From Nostoc indistinguendum CM1-VF10 (GTDB lineage Bacteria; Cyanobacteriota; Cyanobacteriia; Cyanobacteriales; Nostocaceae): 64,000 bases of DNA. Of the stretch, positions 17,529-28,000 are shown one piece after another. The notes below the pieces were generated by a model. That model saw only the letters and a list, made by a program, of their open reading frames with translations. It was not told where the DNA came from and searched no databases. The stretch spans positions 1 through 64,000 of the forward strand of contig JAHHHS010000032.1 of the NCBI GenBank assembly GCA_019359215.1, read 5' to 3'. Made by a program: the position numbers and the translations under genes. Numbering within the stretch: position 1 is the stretch's first letter; every line of letters begins with the position of its first letter.

Positions 17529-18053
17529 ATGTCAATCCTCACTGAAGTGAATACCATCGATACAACTACATCTACCAAACCACAGGCTATAAATGAGACT
17601 ACAATCAACTCTGAGATTAAAACAAGTTTTACATCTGAAGAAATTCAGAAATTGCTACCCCATCGCTATCCATTTTTATTTGTAGACAAAATAATTGACT
17701 ACATTCCAGGTAAAAAAGCTGTTGGCGTTAAAAATGTCACTATTAACGAACCCCATTTCCCAGGACATTTCCCTGAACGACCACTGATGCCAGGGGTGCT
17801 AATTGTCGAAGCAATGGCACAAGTTGGAGGCATTGTTTTAACTCAAATGTCTTCGGTAGAAGGCGGACTCTTCGTCTTCGCTGGTATCGATAAAGTTCGC
17901 TTTCGCCGCCAAGTTGTACCCGGAGATCAACTAGTCATGACGGTGGAACTGTTATGGGTAAAACAACGTCGTTTCGGTAAGATGCAAGGTCGTGCTGAAG
18001 TTGACGGTCAACTTGCTTGTGAAGGGGAATTAATGTTTTCTCTAGTTAACTAA
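17529..18053 (+). CDS. fabZ: (3R)-hydroxyacyl-ACP dehydratase FabZ
   Basis: FabZ dehydrates 3-hydroxyacyl-ACP in fatty acid elongation and competes with LpxA for the same acyl substrate, which explains its place between lpxC and lpxA. The hot-dog fold core has LLPHRYPFLFVD, the catalytic H80 in NEPHFPGHFPERPLMPG and E94 in VEAMAQVGG. The 174 residues include a Thr/Asn-rich N-terminal extension of about 35 residues not present in shorter FabZ proteins, so a later start is possible, although no better start codon with a clear ribosome site is seen. Confidence 0.95.
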   Translation: MSILTEVNTIDTTTSTKPQAINETTINSEIKTSFTSEEIQKLLPHRYPFLFVDKIIDYIPGKKAVGVKNVTINEPHFPGHFPERPLMPGVLIVEAMAQVGGIVLTQMSSVEGGLFVFAGIDKVRFRRQVVPGDQLVMTVELLWVKQRRFGKMQGRAEVDGQLACEGELMFSLVN

Positions 18054-18363
18054 AAGTTTGCTTTCGTGGTATTGGCATAGCCGTGAAATGCCCTTGCTGA
18101 ATCCTGAAAAAGGATGAAAGTAAAAAATCCACAACAGCATCTGATAATTTCTTGATTTTCGATGCCCTCTTTACGAGACGCACTCACAAACACACTTAAC
18201 TTGCTTTGCCCGACACTTTCGTTCACTGAAATACTTAACGCTCAACAATGCCAGTCGCCTCAAATGGGATGGCAGTCAGTATAACTCTCTTAACCAGGGT
18301 AACGCACTGCTTTAAAAACCCCACCCGGCGCTGGCTTATCAAGACAGTTCTGGAGATTCACCC
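18054..18363. other. Gap between fabZ and lpxA, nothing recognised
   Basis: About 310 bases contain no frame, repeat or clear hairpin that I can support. It interrupts the otherwise tight lipid A block and could hold a separate lpxA promoter. Confidence 0.3.
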
Positions 18364-19182
18364 TTGAAAACGCTAATTCATCCAACTGCTGTAATTCATC
18401 CGAAATCGGAACTCCACCATACAGTGCAAGTCGGTGCCTATGCTGTGATTGGAGCGCATGTCAAAGTGGGCCCTGAAACAATAATCGGCGCTCATGCTGT
18501 GTTAGAGGGTCCTTGTGAAATTGGGGCGCAAAATCAGATTTTTACAGGTGCAGCCATCGGCATGGAACCCCAGGATCTCAAATTTGTGGGAGAACCAACC
18601 TGGGTCAAAATTGGTGATAACAACTTAATTCGTGAGTATGTTACTATTAACCGCGCTACTGGTGCTGGTGAAGCGACGGTAATTGGTGATGGGAACTTGC
18701 TGATGGCTTATGTTCATGTAGCACATAACTGCGTGATTGAAGACCAGGTGGTGATTGCTAACTCTGTGGCGTTGGCGGGTCATGTGCATATAGAGTCACG
18801 CGCTAGGTTGAGTGGGGTTTTAGGTGTCCATCAATTTGTGCATATTGGTAGACAGGCAATGGTGGGAGGCATGGCACGGATTGACCGGGATGTGGCCCCA
18901 TATATGCTAGTGGAGGGAAATCCGGCGCGGGTGCGAACCCTCAACCTTGTGGGACTCAAACGCTCTGGTATGGACTCAGCAGATTTGCAAATGCTGAAAA
19001 AAGCTTTCCGCATCCTCTACCGTTCTAATTTGTCCTTTAAGGATGCCTTGGAACAACTAGAACTGTTAGGGAATAGCGAAGAATTGCAACATCTGCGTCG
19101 CTTTTTGCTACTTTCTCAGATGCCAGGAAGGCGTGGTTTAATTCCCGGTAAGGGGAAAAAAGGCGCGAGTGATGAATCGTGA
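18364..19182 (+). CDS. lpxA: UDP-N-acetylglucosamine acyltransferase
   Basis: LpxA transfers a 3-hydroxyacyl chain from ACP to UDP-GlcNAc, the first lipid A step. The 272-residue protein shows left-handed beta-helix hexapeptides through residue ~185 (IHPTAVIHPKSEL, VGAYAVIGAHVKVG) and the catalytic histidine in AYVHVAHNCVI (H121, matching H125 of E. coli). A helical C-terminal region follows (LQMLKKAFRILYRSN). The start is a TTG at 18364, matching the usual family N-terminus with no ATG available. It precedes lpxB on the same strand. Confidence 0.95.
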   Translation: MKTLIHPTAVIHPKSELHHTVQVGAYAVIGAHVKVGPETIIGAHAVLEGPCEIGAQNQIFTGAAIGMEPQDLKFVGEPTWVKIGDNNLIREYVTINRATGAGEATVIGDGNLLMAYVHVAHNCVIEDQVVIANSVALAGHVHIESRARLSGVLGVHQFVHIGRQAMVGGMARIDRDVAPYMLVEGNPARVRTLNLVGLKRSGMDSADLQMLKKAFRILYRSNLSFKDALEQLELLGNSEELQHLRRFLLLSQMPGRRGLIPGKGKKGASDES

Positions 19183-19223
19183 GATGTGAGATATATCCCG
19201 TCGAATTACCCATAATCAAAGCA

Positions 19224-19247
19224 CCCCTCCCCGCAAGCGAGGAGGGG
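19224..19247. terminator. GC-rich hairpin between lpxA and lpxB
   Basis: CCCCTCC at 19224-19230 pairs with GGAGGGG at 19241-19247 around a CGCAAGCG core. No T-run follows, so it may be an attenuating stem or an extragenic palindrome rather than a true terminator. Confidence 0.35.
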
Positions 19248-19363
19248 GCAAGAGTGCAGGTGGCAAAGATGCCTAGACATGATAATTATGAGTTATGAGT
19301 TGATGAATTAAATTTTTCACTCATAACTCATAACTCTTGATTGTTACTAATTACCATTATCAA

Positions 19364-20533
19364 ATGCGGATATTTATCAGCACTGGCGAAGTATCTGGCG
19401 ATTTACAAGGGTCGCTGCTAATTACAGCGCTGAAGCGTCAAGCTGTGGCGATTGGGTTGGAATTAGAGATTGTGGCGTTGGGTGGTGAAAAAATGGTGGA
19501 GGCTGGAGCAATTCTGCTGGGCAATACCAGTAGTATTGGCTCAATGGGTATTTTAGAAGGGCTGCCTTATATTTTACCGACTCTCCAGGTGCAACGTCAG
19601 GCGATCGCTTCCCTAAAACAAAATCCACCTGACTTAGTGGTGCTGATCGATTATATGAGTCCGAATCTGGGAATTGGGACTTATATGAAACGGGAGTTAC
19701 CAGATGTGCCTGTGGTGTATTACATCGCTCCCCAAGAGTGGGCTTGGTCAATCAGCTTGCGTAACACTAAGCGGATTGTTGGTTTTACAGATAAGCTGTT
19801 GGCAATCTTCCCACAAGAAGCCCGTTACTTTCGCCAGCAAGGGGCAGAAGTTAGTTGGGTAGGGCATCCTTTGGTTGACCGAATGCAAGACGCTCCCAGC
19901 CGCCAAGCAGCCCGTGCAAAATTGGGGATTGCGCCAGAACAAATTGCGATCGCACTTCTCCCTGCTTCTCGTCGCCAAGAACTAAAATATCTTTTACCAA
20001 TTATTTTTCAAGCTGCCCAAACTATTCAAGCTAAATTACCTGAAGTTCATTTCTGGATTCCCCTATCTTTGGAAGTCTATAGAAAACCAATTGAGGAGGC
20101 TATTAAGCGTTACGGTTTGCAGGCTACAGTTCTATCAGGCCAACAAAAGGAAGTTTTTGCTGCGGCTGATTTAGCCATCAGCAAATCTGGTACTGTCAAC
20201 CTAGAACTTGCTCTGTTAAATGTACCGCAAGTTGTAGTTTACCGCTTAAGTCCCCTAACTGCTTGGATAGCTCGTAAAATCCTCAAAGGTTCTGTAACAT
20301 TTGCATCGCCGCCTAACTTAGTAGTGATGAAGCCGATTGTGCCAGAATTTTTACAAGAGGAAGCCACAGCAGAAAATATTATCCAAACAGCGATGGAACT
20401 GCTACTCAATCCCAGCCGCAGAAACCAAACTTTGGTAGATTATGAAGAAATGCGGCAAAGTTTAGGAGAAGTTGGCGTGTGCGAGCGGGCTGCTCAAGAA
20501 ATTTTGCATATGGTGGCGGGGATTAGGGATTAG
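19364..20533 (+). CDS. lpxB: Lipid-A-disaccharide synthase
   Basis: LpxB condenses UDP-2,3-diacylglucosamine with lipid X to the lipid A disaccharide at the inner membrane. The 389-residue GT19 enzyme starts MRIFISTGEVSGDLQG, the standard N-terminus, so I used ATG 19364 instead of a TTG 27 bases earlier. Further motifs are LVVLIDYMSPNLG, YYIAPQEWAW and the donor-site SKSGTVNLELAL. The TAG stop is read from a GGGATTA heptad repeat. lpxD is not in this window. Confidence 0.95.
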   Translation: MRIFISTGEVSGDLQGSLLITALKRQAVAIGLELEIVALGGEKMVEAGAILLGNTSSIGSMGILEGLPYILPTLQVQRQAIASLKQNPPDLVVLIDYMSPNLGIGTYMKRELPDVPVVYYIAPQEWAWSISLRNTKRIVGFTDKLLAIFPQEARYFRQQGAEVSWVGHPLVDRMQDAPSRQAARAKLGIAPEQIAIALLPASRRQELKYLLPIIFQAAQTIQAKLPEVHFWIPLSLEVYRKPIEEAIKRYGLQATVLSGQQKEVFAAADLAISKSGTVNLELALLNVPQVVVYRLSPLTAWIARKILKGSVTFASPPNLVVMKPIVPEFLQEEATAENIIQTAMELLLNPSRRNQTLVDYEEMRQSLGEVGVCERAAQEILHMVAGIRD

Positions 20534-20606
20534 GGATTGGGGACTAGGGACTAGGAAAATTTTGTATATTTAATACTCAATACCCAATACCCAATCCCCA
20601 ATCCCT
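20521..20606. repeat. STRR heptads, two complementary blocks
   Basis: Units GGGATTA/GGGATTG/GGGACTA (20518-20555) are followed by AATACCC/AATCCCC units (20575-20606), so the transcript could fold back on itself. The first block contains the lpxB stop codon. Confidence 0.75.
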
Positions 20607-20617
20607 TTAGAGGTGTC

Positions 20618-21883
20618 ATGGCTCATGAGATGAGAAAACAACGAGCGATCGCAGTTGACTTATTCGCTGGTGCGGGTGGTATGACTCTTGGCTTTGAGCA
20701 AGCTGGTTTTGATGTACTAGCGGCTGTGGAAATTGACCCCATCCACTGTGCAACACATGAGTTTAACTTCCCTTATTGCTCAGTGTTATGTAAAAGTGTT
20801 GTGGATACAACCGGGGAAGAAATTAGGAGTCGTTCTAAAATTGGCGATCGCGAAATTGATGTGGTAATTTGTGGCTCACCATGTCAAGGATTTTCTTTAA
20901 TTGGTAAACGAGTTGTTGATGACCCACGAAACTCTTTGGTATTTCACTTTCATCGGCTGGTTTTTGAACTAAAACCAAAATTTTTTGTGATGGAAAATGT
21001 TCGGGGGATCACAGTTGGCAAACATAAACAAATTCTCCAATCTTTAATTAGCGAGTTTAAAATTCACGGCTATAAAGTAGAAGAAAATTACCAAGTTCTC
21101 AATGCTGCAAATTACGGAGTACCACAGTCCCGTGAGAGATTATTTCTCATAGGTGCAAGGGAAGATGTAGAGTTAGCAAAATATCCTCAGCCCATTACTA
21201 AACAAGCATTATCAAATAATTTAACTTTTAAAAAAATATCTGATATTCCATTAAGCCCTACAGTATGGGATGCAATTAAAGATTTACCTGAAATACAGAA
21301 ATATCCTGAGTTACTAATAAGAGATTGGGTTGTAGCAGAATACGAAAAGCCTAGTAACTACGCTCGTATACTTCGCGGATTAAAATTCCTAGACGATGAT
21401 TATTCTTACAAACGTGAATATGATTTGCGAATACTTTCTTCAAGTTTAAGAACAAAACATTCTGTAGAAACTATTCAACGTTTTCAGGAAACTCAACAAG
21501 GCGAGAGAGAAAAAATTAGTCGTTTTTATAAGCTGCATCCGGCTGGCGTTTGCAATACTTTAAGAGCCGGAACAGATAAGTACAGGGGTTCTTTCACATC
21601 TCCTAGACCAATTCATCCATTTACACCGCGCTGTATCACTGTCAGAGAAGCAGCGAGATTACATTCTTACCCCGATTGGTTTAGATTTCATGTAACCAAA
21701 TGGCACGGATTTAGACAAGTAGGTAACTCTGTGCCACCGCTACTAGCAAAGGCTGTGGCGGCGGAAATTATTCGCAGTTTAAATATTTCGCCTTTGAAGC
21801 CCAGTTTTCAATACAAGTTGGGAGAGGAGAAGCTACTACAATTTAATATGTCGCAAGCGGCACAATATTATCAGCGTGACTGA
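20618..21883 (+). CDS. DNA (cytosine-5) methyltransferase
   Basis: The enzyme methylates cytosine C5 using AdoMet. In this 421-residue protein motif I is DLFAGAGGMTLGFEQAGF, motif IV GSPCQGFS with the nucleophile C89, motif VI MENVRG, motif VIII QSRERLFLIGA, and motifs IX-X lie near RCITVREAARLHSYP and FRQVGNSVPPLLA. The target-recognition region spans about residues 210-330. No restriction endonuclease is visible beside it, so it looks like an orphan. In cyanobacteria, orphan m5C enzymes methylate the HIP1 core CGATCG, and HIP1 is abundant here; that specificity is only inferred. Confidence 0.92.
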   Translation: MAHEMRKQRAIAVDLFAGAGGMTLGFEQAGFDVLAAVEIDPIHCATHEFNFPYCSVLCKSVVDTTGEEIRSRSKIGDREIDVVICGSPCQGFSLIGKRVVDDPRNSLVFHFHRLVFELKPKFFVMENVRGITVGKHKQILQSLISEFKIHGYKVEENYQVLNAANYGVPQSRERLFLIGAREDVELAKYPQPITKQALSNNLTFKKISDIPLSPTVWDAIKDLPEIQKYPELLIRDWVVAEYEKPSNYARILRGLKFLDDDYSYKREYDLRILSSSLRTKHSVETIQRFQETQQGEREKISRFYKLHPAGVCNTLRAGTDKYRGSFTSPRPIHPFTPRCITVREAARLHSYPDWFRFHVTKWHGFRQVGNSVPPLLAKAVAAEIIRSLNISPLKPSFQYKLGEEKLLQFNMSQAAQYYQRD

Positions 21884-21917
21884 TAACAAGACACTTTGTA
21901 ATACGTACAAGGTTGAG

Positions 21918-22883
21918 CTAAGTCCAGCTACGGAAGAATGTAGTATCTTCCCAAATATTAGCAGTTTGCCCTGCGATCGCTGTTAATTCTTCCTTTTTAA
22001 GAGGCACAAAAGCCCGCGCTATCTTAACATTATTCTCTAATTGTGAAACAGTCTCTGCTGCAATTACACAACAATGAACTCCAGGTTGAGACATTGTGTA
22101 ACCTAAAGCTTGCTCCATACCTGTCAATCCACCCGCTTTAAACAGCCGTCCATAAGCTGGAACTTTCATCGCAATCACACCAACATTTTTTTCTTGAGCA
22201 ACTGGTAAAACTACCGGGATAAATGGCTGTGGGTGGTGTTCATCGGCGGCATTCACAGGAATCAGTGTACTGTGGAAAGGATAGCGACGCAAGCCTTCAG
22301 CAATCACTTGAGGGTCGTGATGTCCGGTAATACCTGCGAAGCGCACCAATTTTTGTTGTATGGCTTCTTCTAAAGCTTTGATTGCACCAGATGGACTAAA
22401 GATGGTGTCGAGTTCTTCAGAAAAAGAGACGCGATGCAACTGCCACAAATCGAGATAATCTGTATTGAGACGTTTAAGCGATCGCTCTAATTCTCGCCAT
22501 GCACCATCGCGATCTCTTTGATCAGTCTTACTTGCTAGAAACACCTTTGAGCGATGGGGTGGTAGCACTTTACCTAAATAATCTTCACTTGGCCCATAAC
22601 TAGCTGCGGTATCAAAATAACGAATACCAAGTTCTAACGCTCTTTGAATAATTGCCGCAGCATCATCCTCTTTTCCTTCCCAGGATAGCGGCGTTTGCCC
22701 TGCTCCTCCTAACCCGAAGATAGGGAGTTTTACTTCCGTGCGTCCCAGCACCCGTTCTGGCATACTTGCTGGCGGTGTTGCGGTGTTGGTAGGATTTTGC
22801 CCAAAAGCATTAGTTGCCACAATACCTCCAGTTACAGCAATGCTGGTTATTAGGAAATTACGCCGCGTTTTTCCTTCTGTCAT
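21918..22883 (-). CDS. Tat-exported aldo/keto reductase
   Basis: This 321-residue protein has a twin-arginine signal (TRRNFL at residues 6-11, followed by a hydrophobic stretch ending near AFGQ), so it is probably exported folded to the periplasm or thylakoid lumen. The aldo/keto reductase barrel shows FDTAASYG with the catalytic aspartate and tyrosine, ASKTD with the lysine and LDLWQLHRVS with the histidine. A cofactor-carrying NADPH enzyme would need Tat export, which fits. The substrate is unknown. Convergent with the methyltransferase gene. Confidence 0.88.
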   Translation of the reverse strand: MTEGKTRRNFLITSIAVTGGIVATNAFGQNPTNTATPPASMPERVLGRTEVKLPIFGLGGAGQTPLSWEGKEDDAAAIIQRALELGIRYFDTAASYGPSEDYLGKVLPPHRSKVFLASKTDQRDRDGAWRELERSLKRLNTDYLDLWQLHRVSFSEELDTIFSPSGAIKALEEAIQQKLVRFAGITGHHDPQVIAEGLRRYPFHSTLIPVNAADEHHPQPFIPVVLPVAQEKNVGVIAMKVPAYGRLFKAGGLTGMEQALGYTMSQPGVHCCVIAAETVSQLENNVKIARAFVPLKKEELTAIAGQTANIWEDTTFFRSWT

Positions 22884-22925
22884 GATTGGCTCCGGGGGCG
22901 AAATTACTTTTATTATAAGTTTTAG

Positions 22926-23120
22926 CTAGGGGGAATTAATGTCAGAAAGCAAAATTACTGATAGTTCAGAAACACTACGAAAGTGCTGATCATTGGTTAA
23001 AAAAGTAGAGTATTGAGTCAATAGTGCTGTTGCTGCATGGATAGCATCTGGTAATTTGATGTTAATACTGGCACGGAGTTGAGCGGCTTCAATTAAAACC
23101 TGACGACTGACAGGAATCAA
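22926..23120 (-). pseudogene. PIN-domain (VapC-like) toxin, C-terminal remnant
   Basis: The 64 codons read IPVSRQVLIEAAQL, then IKLPDAIHAATAL and FLTNDQHFR, the C-terminal half of a PIN nuclease with two of the acidic residues (LPDAIHAA, TND). The N-terminal half with the first catalytic aspartate is missing and the upstream bases do not continue the frame. No antitoxin gene adjoins it. A remnant of a type II toxin-antitoxin locus. Confidence 0.6.
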
Positions 23121-23283
23121 TCACTGTTCTGGAGATTTTGCTGATTGAGTAAGGCTAGCTTCACGCCTAATCAAATAACAGCGATAATTCTTAGAAAATT
23201 ACGAGTCTGAATGTTTATAAATTGGCATCCTTCCTTGCTAAAAAGTAACCAAATGGTTAGACAAAAAGAAAATAATTATACCT

Positions 23284-23496
23284 TTGGTCGTTGATAGAGG
23301 GCTAGAATTTGCTTTAGCTTATTATCGGGTACAACTACTAAATTTGTCTCTGCCAATAGGTAAGGATTCAACTCAATTAAGCGGCTTCCATAGATACCCG
23401 TTTGACGAGCTGATTGTTGCTAAAGCCAGATTTCATGATTTTCCTTTGTTAACTGCGAATGGAAAAAATCTGGTTCTTCCGGTAGTTTTATGGTGA
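23284..23496 (+). pseudogene. Second PIN-domain toxin remnant
   Basis: The frame ends HRYPFDELIVAKARFHDFPLLTANGKN, the characteristic end of another PIN-toxin subfamily (HRDPFDR...LIVAQA in intact members). The N-terminal catalytic part is absent, and the TTG start has no ribosome site. It lies head to head with the remnant at 22926-23120 but belongs to a different subgroup, so two separate toxin loci have decayed here. Confidence 0.55.
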
Positions 23497-23649
23497 TTAT
23501 TAAAAGTTACTGAATTATAATGATTAAAATTTAGTGATGTTAATGCCTAGAATATAGATTTGATAAGTGTTTAAGAGATATTAAGCATAGCTGAAAAACA
23601 CCGAAGTTATCAGATAAATTATAAAATTGTCAAGTTTTAGGTGTTCGCG

Positions 23650-24870
23650 ATGAAGTTTCCTGTAGAGCAAATCTTGAATCTTCCCGATATGAAAGTATTA
23701 GATTTTAAAGCGTCTTGAAGGGGAAGAAATAATTATAACAATAGAAAAAGGGGTGAATTACTCGACTTGCCCCTGGTGTTCTCAAAGTACTCATAGTATA
23801 CATCAAAATCACTGGCGGATGATTCATGATTTACCTTGGAATAAAAAACCAGTTCTATTAAAAATAAATCGTCGCCAATTTAAATGTCACAAGTGTAAAA
23901 AAGTCTTTAGCGAACAACTGGATTTTGTAGATAAAAGTAATAGTATACAAAAAGATTAGCGATGGATATAGTGCAACAAGTATTAGATAGTAACATTCGG
24001 AGTGTTGCCGAAAGAAATGGACTAAGTGATGAAGAAGTAGAATCAATGTTAAAAAAACAAGTATCGCAAATATTAAGCATAAACTTAAGTCAGATAAAAA
24101 AGTTAGGTATAGATGAAATAGCTTTAGTTAAAGGACAAGGAAACTACTTAGCAGTATTAGTGGATTTAGATACTCATAAACCAATTGAAATGGTGCCATC
24201 AAGACGAATAGAAGATATCCGTGAAGTACTTGTAAATTGGGGAGTTGAGGTACTTAATAAAATTGAAGAAGTGAGCATTGATCTCTGGTTGCCTTATAAA
24301 AATTTAGTAGAATAGTTAATGCCAAATGCTAACGTAACTGCTGATAGGTTTCATGTAATGAAACAAGTAAATGACGAACTAGATACTATGCGTAAAACTG
24401 AGAAAAAAACAGCACTTTCGCTAGATGATAAATCAGAAAAAGAGCGGATATTAGAGGCGTTAAATAAAAGCAAATATAGTTTAATCAAAAATGAAGATTC
24501 TCTAAATGAAAAGCAAAAATCAAAATTAAAGTCCGTGCAGGAGGTGTTACCAAATCTTGCTAAAATGCACGCACTTAAAGAAGAATTTCGAGATATATTT
24601 GAAACAACTAAATCTTGGGGAGATAGTATAATAAAACTACTAGATTGGATGTATAATGCTCTTTCATATTTTCCAAAGAGTATAGGTACAATAATTAGAT
24701 GGTTTGGTGAAATAGTCGGTTATTTTGACAGCAGAACTACAAGTGGTACTGTAGAAGTAATTAATAATAAACTCAAGTTGATCAAAAGGCTTGGATATGG
24801 CTTCCGTAACTTTAGCAATTTTAGATTACGCAGTTTATTAAACTGGCATTTTACTATTAATCATCCATAA
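23650..24870 (+). pseudogene. ISL3-family transposase, decayed
   Basis: Reading three frames together gives a full ISL3 transposase: MKFPVEQILNLPDMKVLDF, the CPWC...CHKCKK zinc fingers, LGIDEIALVKGQGNY, TADRFHVMKQVNDELD, and the end RLRSLLNWHFTINHP. There are frameshifts near 23717 and 23947 and an in-frame TAG at 24313-24315, so at least three lesions. The sequence GTAACCGAAGAGCC at 24873-24886 directly after the stop looks like the right inverted repeat; I could not find a matching left end. The insertion sits between PIN remnants and the PAS/GGDEF gene. Confidence 0.8.
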
Positions 24871-25008
24871 AAGTAACCGAAGAGCCAAAAATCTTAACTA
24901 TACTGATGTGCAAACTTTTAAGTAGTGCTAGCACTTGAGTACTAATTCACCCCAACTTATCTCGTCTGCTTTGCTCTAATTCTGCTTTATTTGCTCCGTA
25001 ATTCTGTT

Positions 25009-28000
25009 ATGACCTCGAAAGATCCTGTTGCCTCACCCGTGAATGGATTGGTTTTATCCGAAGAAGCCTTTTTCTTTGAGCGATCGCTCGATCTGCTGTC
25101 GGTCATTGGTCTGGATGGCTACTTTAAGCGGATCAACCCTGTCTTTACCCAAACCCTTGGCTACTCAGAAGCAGAATTATTAGCCAGTCCTTTTTTAGAC
25201 TTCGTGCATCCAGACGACCACTTCGCCACGTTAGCAGAAATGGAGAAGGTAAAAACCGGGATACCAACGCTCAATTTCGAGAATCGTTACCGGACGAAAG
25301 ATGGCTGCTACCGATGGCTGGGATGGACAGCATCACCGCAGATTGTCCGGGGATTGATATACTGCGTTGCCCGTGACATGACCCAGCAAAAAGAGACCGA
25401 AGCCGCCCTACAAGAGGCCAACCAGGAACTAGAACAGCGCGTTGCCGAACGGACTGCCCAGTTAGAACAGGCAAATGCAGTCCTGGCAGAACGGGAAGCC
25501 TTATATAGAACGCTGACCCAACACATCCCTAATGGCGCGGTTCACCTGTTTGACCATGACCTGCGCTTTTTGCTCATTGAAGGTAGCGAAATCAAAAAAT
25601 TAGAATTAGATGGAGCGGCACTGGTGGGGCAAACTATTTGGGAAGTCCTGCCTCCAGAAACCTGTGAGCAAATTGAACCAATGTATCGTGCGGCACTAGT
25701 AGGCCAAATTTCAATCCAGGAAGTGCTTTACTCCAATCAGATTTATGAAGTACATATTTTGCCTGTACGCAGTGAGCAAGGTGAGATTTTTGCAGGCATG
25801 GTACTTAGCCAAAATATGACGCATCGCAAGCAGGTAGAAGCAGAGTTACAAGAAAGCAAAGCAATACTGCAACGGCAACTGGCTGAGATTGAAAGCATCT
25901 ACCAGTCTGCCCCAATCGGGTTGAATGTTCTCGATACCAACCTACGCTTTGTGAGGATTAACCAGCGATTGGCAGAGATCAATGGATTTTCCGTAGAGGA
26001 ACACATTGGGCGAACAATTCGAGAGTTACTGCCTAACATTGCCGATACTGCTGAAGACTTGCTGCGCCATGTCTTAGAAACGGGAGAACCGCTATTAAAC
26101 GTCGAAATTCGGGGGGAAACTCCGGCACAACCGGGAGTAGAGCGTGTGTGGTTGGAGAGCTTTTTGCCATTAAAGGATGGCGAGCAGATAATTGGCATCA
26201 ATACCGTTTGTCAAGAGATTACCGAGCAGATTCAAGTCGATGATGCCCTGCGCCAGAGTGAAGAACGATTCCGCACAATGGCAGACAATGCACCTGTAAT
26301 GGTTTGGGTGACGGATGCCACCGGATACTGTACCTATCTCAGCCAAAGCTGGTATGAATTCACAGGGCAAACCGAAGCAACAGGGTTGGGGTTTGGTTGG
26401 CTAAATGCAGTGCATCCAGAGGATTTTGCATTTGCTCGAGAAACATTTATAAGCGCTAATATCCATCACAAAGCCTTTCGAGCAGAATACCGTTTACGCC
26501 GTCAGGATGGTGAGTATAGTTGGGCAATTGATGCAGCAAGTCCCTGGTTTGAGACAGATGGGCAGTATAAGGGCTACATCGGCTCAGTTATTGATATCAC
26601 CGATCGCAAACAGGCAGAAGAAGCCCTGCGGCGATCTGAAGAACGCTATCGCACGTTGTTTGAAACGATGGAAGACGGCTTTTGCGTTATTGAAATGTTG
26701 TTTGATGCAAACAATACGCCGATTGATTATCGCTTCCTAGAAATTAACCCTGCATTTGAGCAACAAACCGGACTCCAACAGGCAGAGGGTAAAACGTTAC
26801 GCCAACTCATTCCCAATATGGAAGAATTTTGGTTCAAGACTTATGGCAAAGTGGCTCTAACGGGTGAACCCGTTCGCTTTGAAAATGGCTCTGAGGCGCT
26901 GAATCGCTGGTTTGATGTTTATGCATTTCGCATTGAGCAGCCAGAGATGCACAAAGTGGCCATCCTGTTCAAAGATATTAGCGATCGCAAACAGTCTGAG
27001 ATAGCCCTGCGGGAGAATGAAGACCGCTTGCGGATGGCAATCGCCTCTGCCCAATTGGGAACCTGGGATTGGAATCTGGTTACAGGAAAATTGAAATGGG
27101 ATACTGGCTGCAAAGCCATGTTTGGGCTACCGCCTGATGCCGAGATTTGTATAGAGGCGTTTTTTGAGGGCTTACATCCCGATGACCGCGATCGTCTTCA
27201 GGAAATTATTCAAGAGGCGTTTAACCCAGCATCAGGTGGCTCTTATGACACTGAGTATCGAACCATCGGCATTCAGGACAAAGTTGAACGCTGGCTGAGG
27301 GCGAAAGGGCAAGCCTACTTTGATGCAAACGGAAAACCGCTCCGCTTCATTGGTACGGTGTTGAATATTACAGAGCAAAAACAAACCGAAGCGCAATTAA
27401 TTCATGATGTTTTTCACGATTCGCTAACTGGACTGCCAAACCGTGCTTTATTTGTCGAAAGATTGGAGCAGGCGCTGGCGCTAACAAAACGTCATTCAGA
27501 CTACAGATTCGCTGTCCTGTTCCTAGATGTGGATCGCTTTAAAGTTATCAACGATAGCCTTGGTCATATAATTGGGGATCAATTGCTAACGGCACTGGCA
27601 CGCAGATTAGAAAGGTGCCTCCGTGCAGGAGATACAGTTGCCCGTTTGGGTGGAGATGAGTTCACAATCCTATTAGATGATATCAAAGATTTAAATGATG
27701 TAAAAAATGTAGCGAACAGAATAAATGTAGCTTTGACAGGAGCTTTTAATCTTGGTGGAAATGAAGTAATTACTACTGTAAGTATTGGTATCGCTTTAGG
27801 CACAAGTACTTATAATCTGTCAGAAGAACTCATCCGTGACGCTGACATTGCAATGTACCGTGCTAAAGCATTAGGAAAAGCACGCTACGAAATATTTGAT
27901 TTTAGTATGTACACTCAAGCTGACGAGTTATTACAGTTAGAAATGGATCTACGACGAGCAATTGAACACCAAGAATTCCAGGTTTACTATCAGCCAATTG

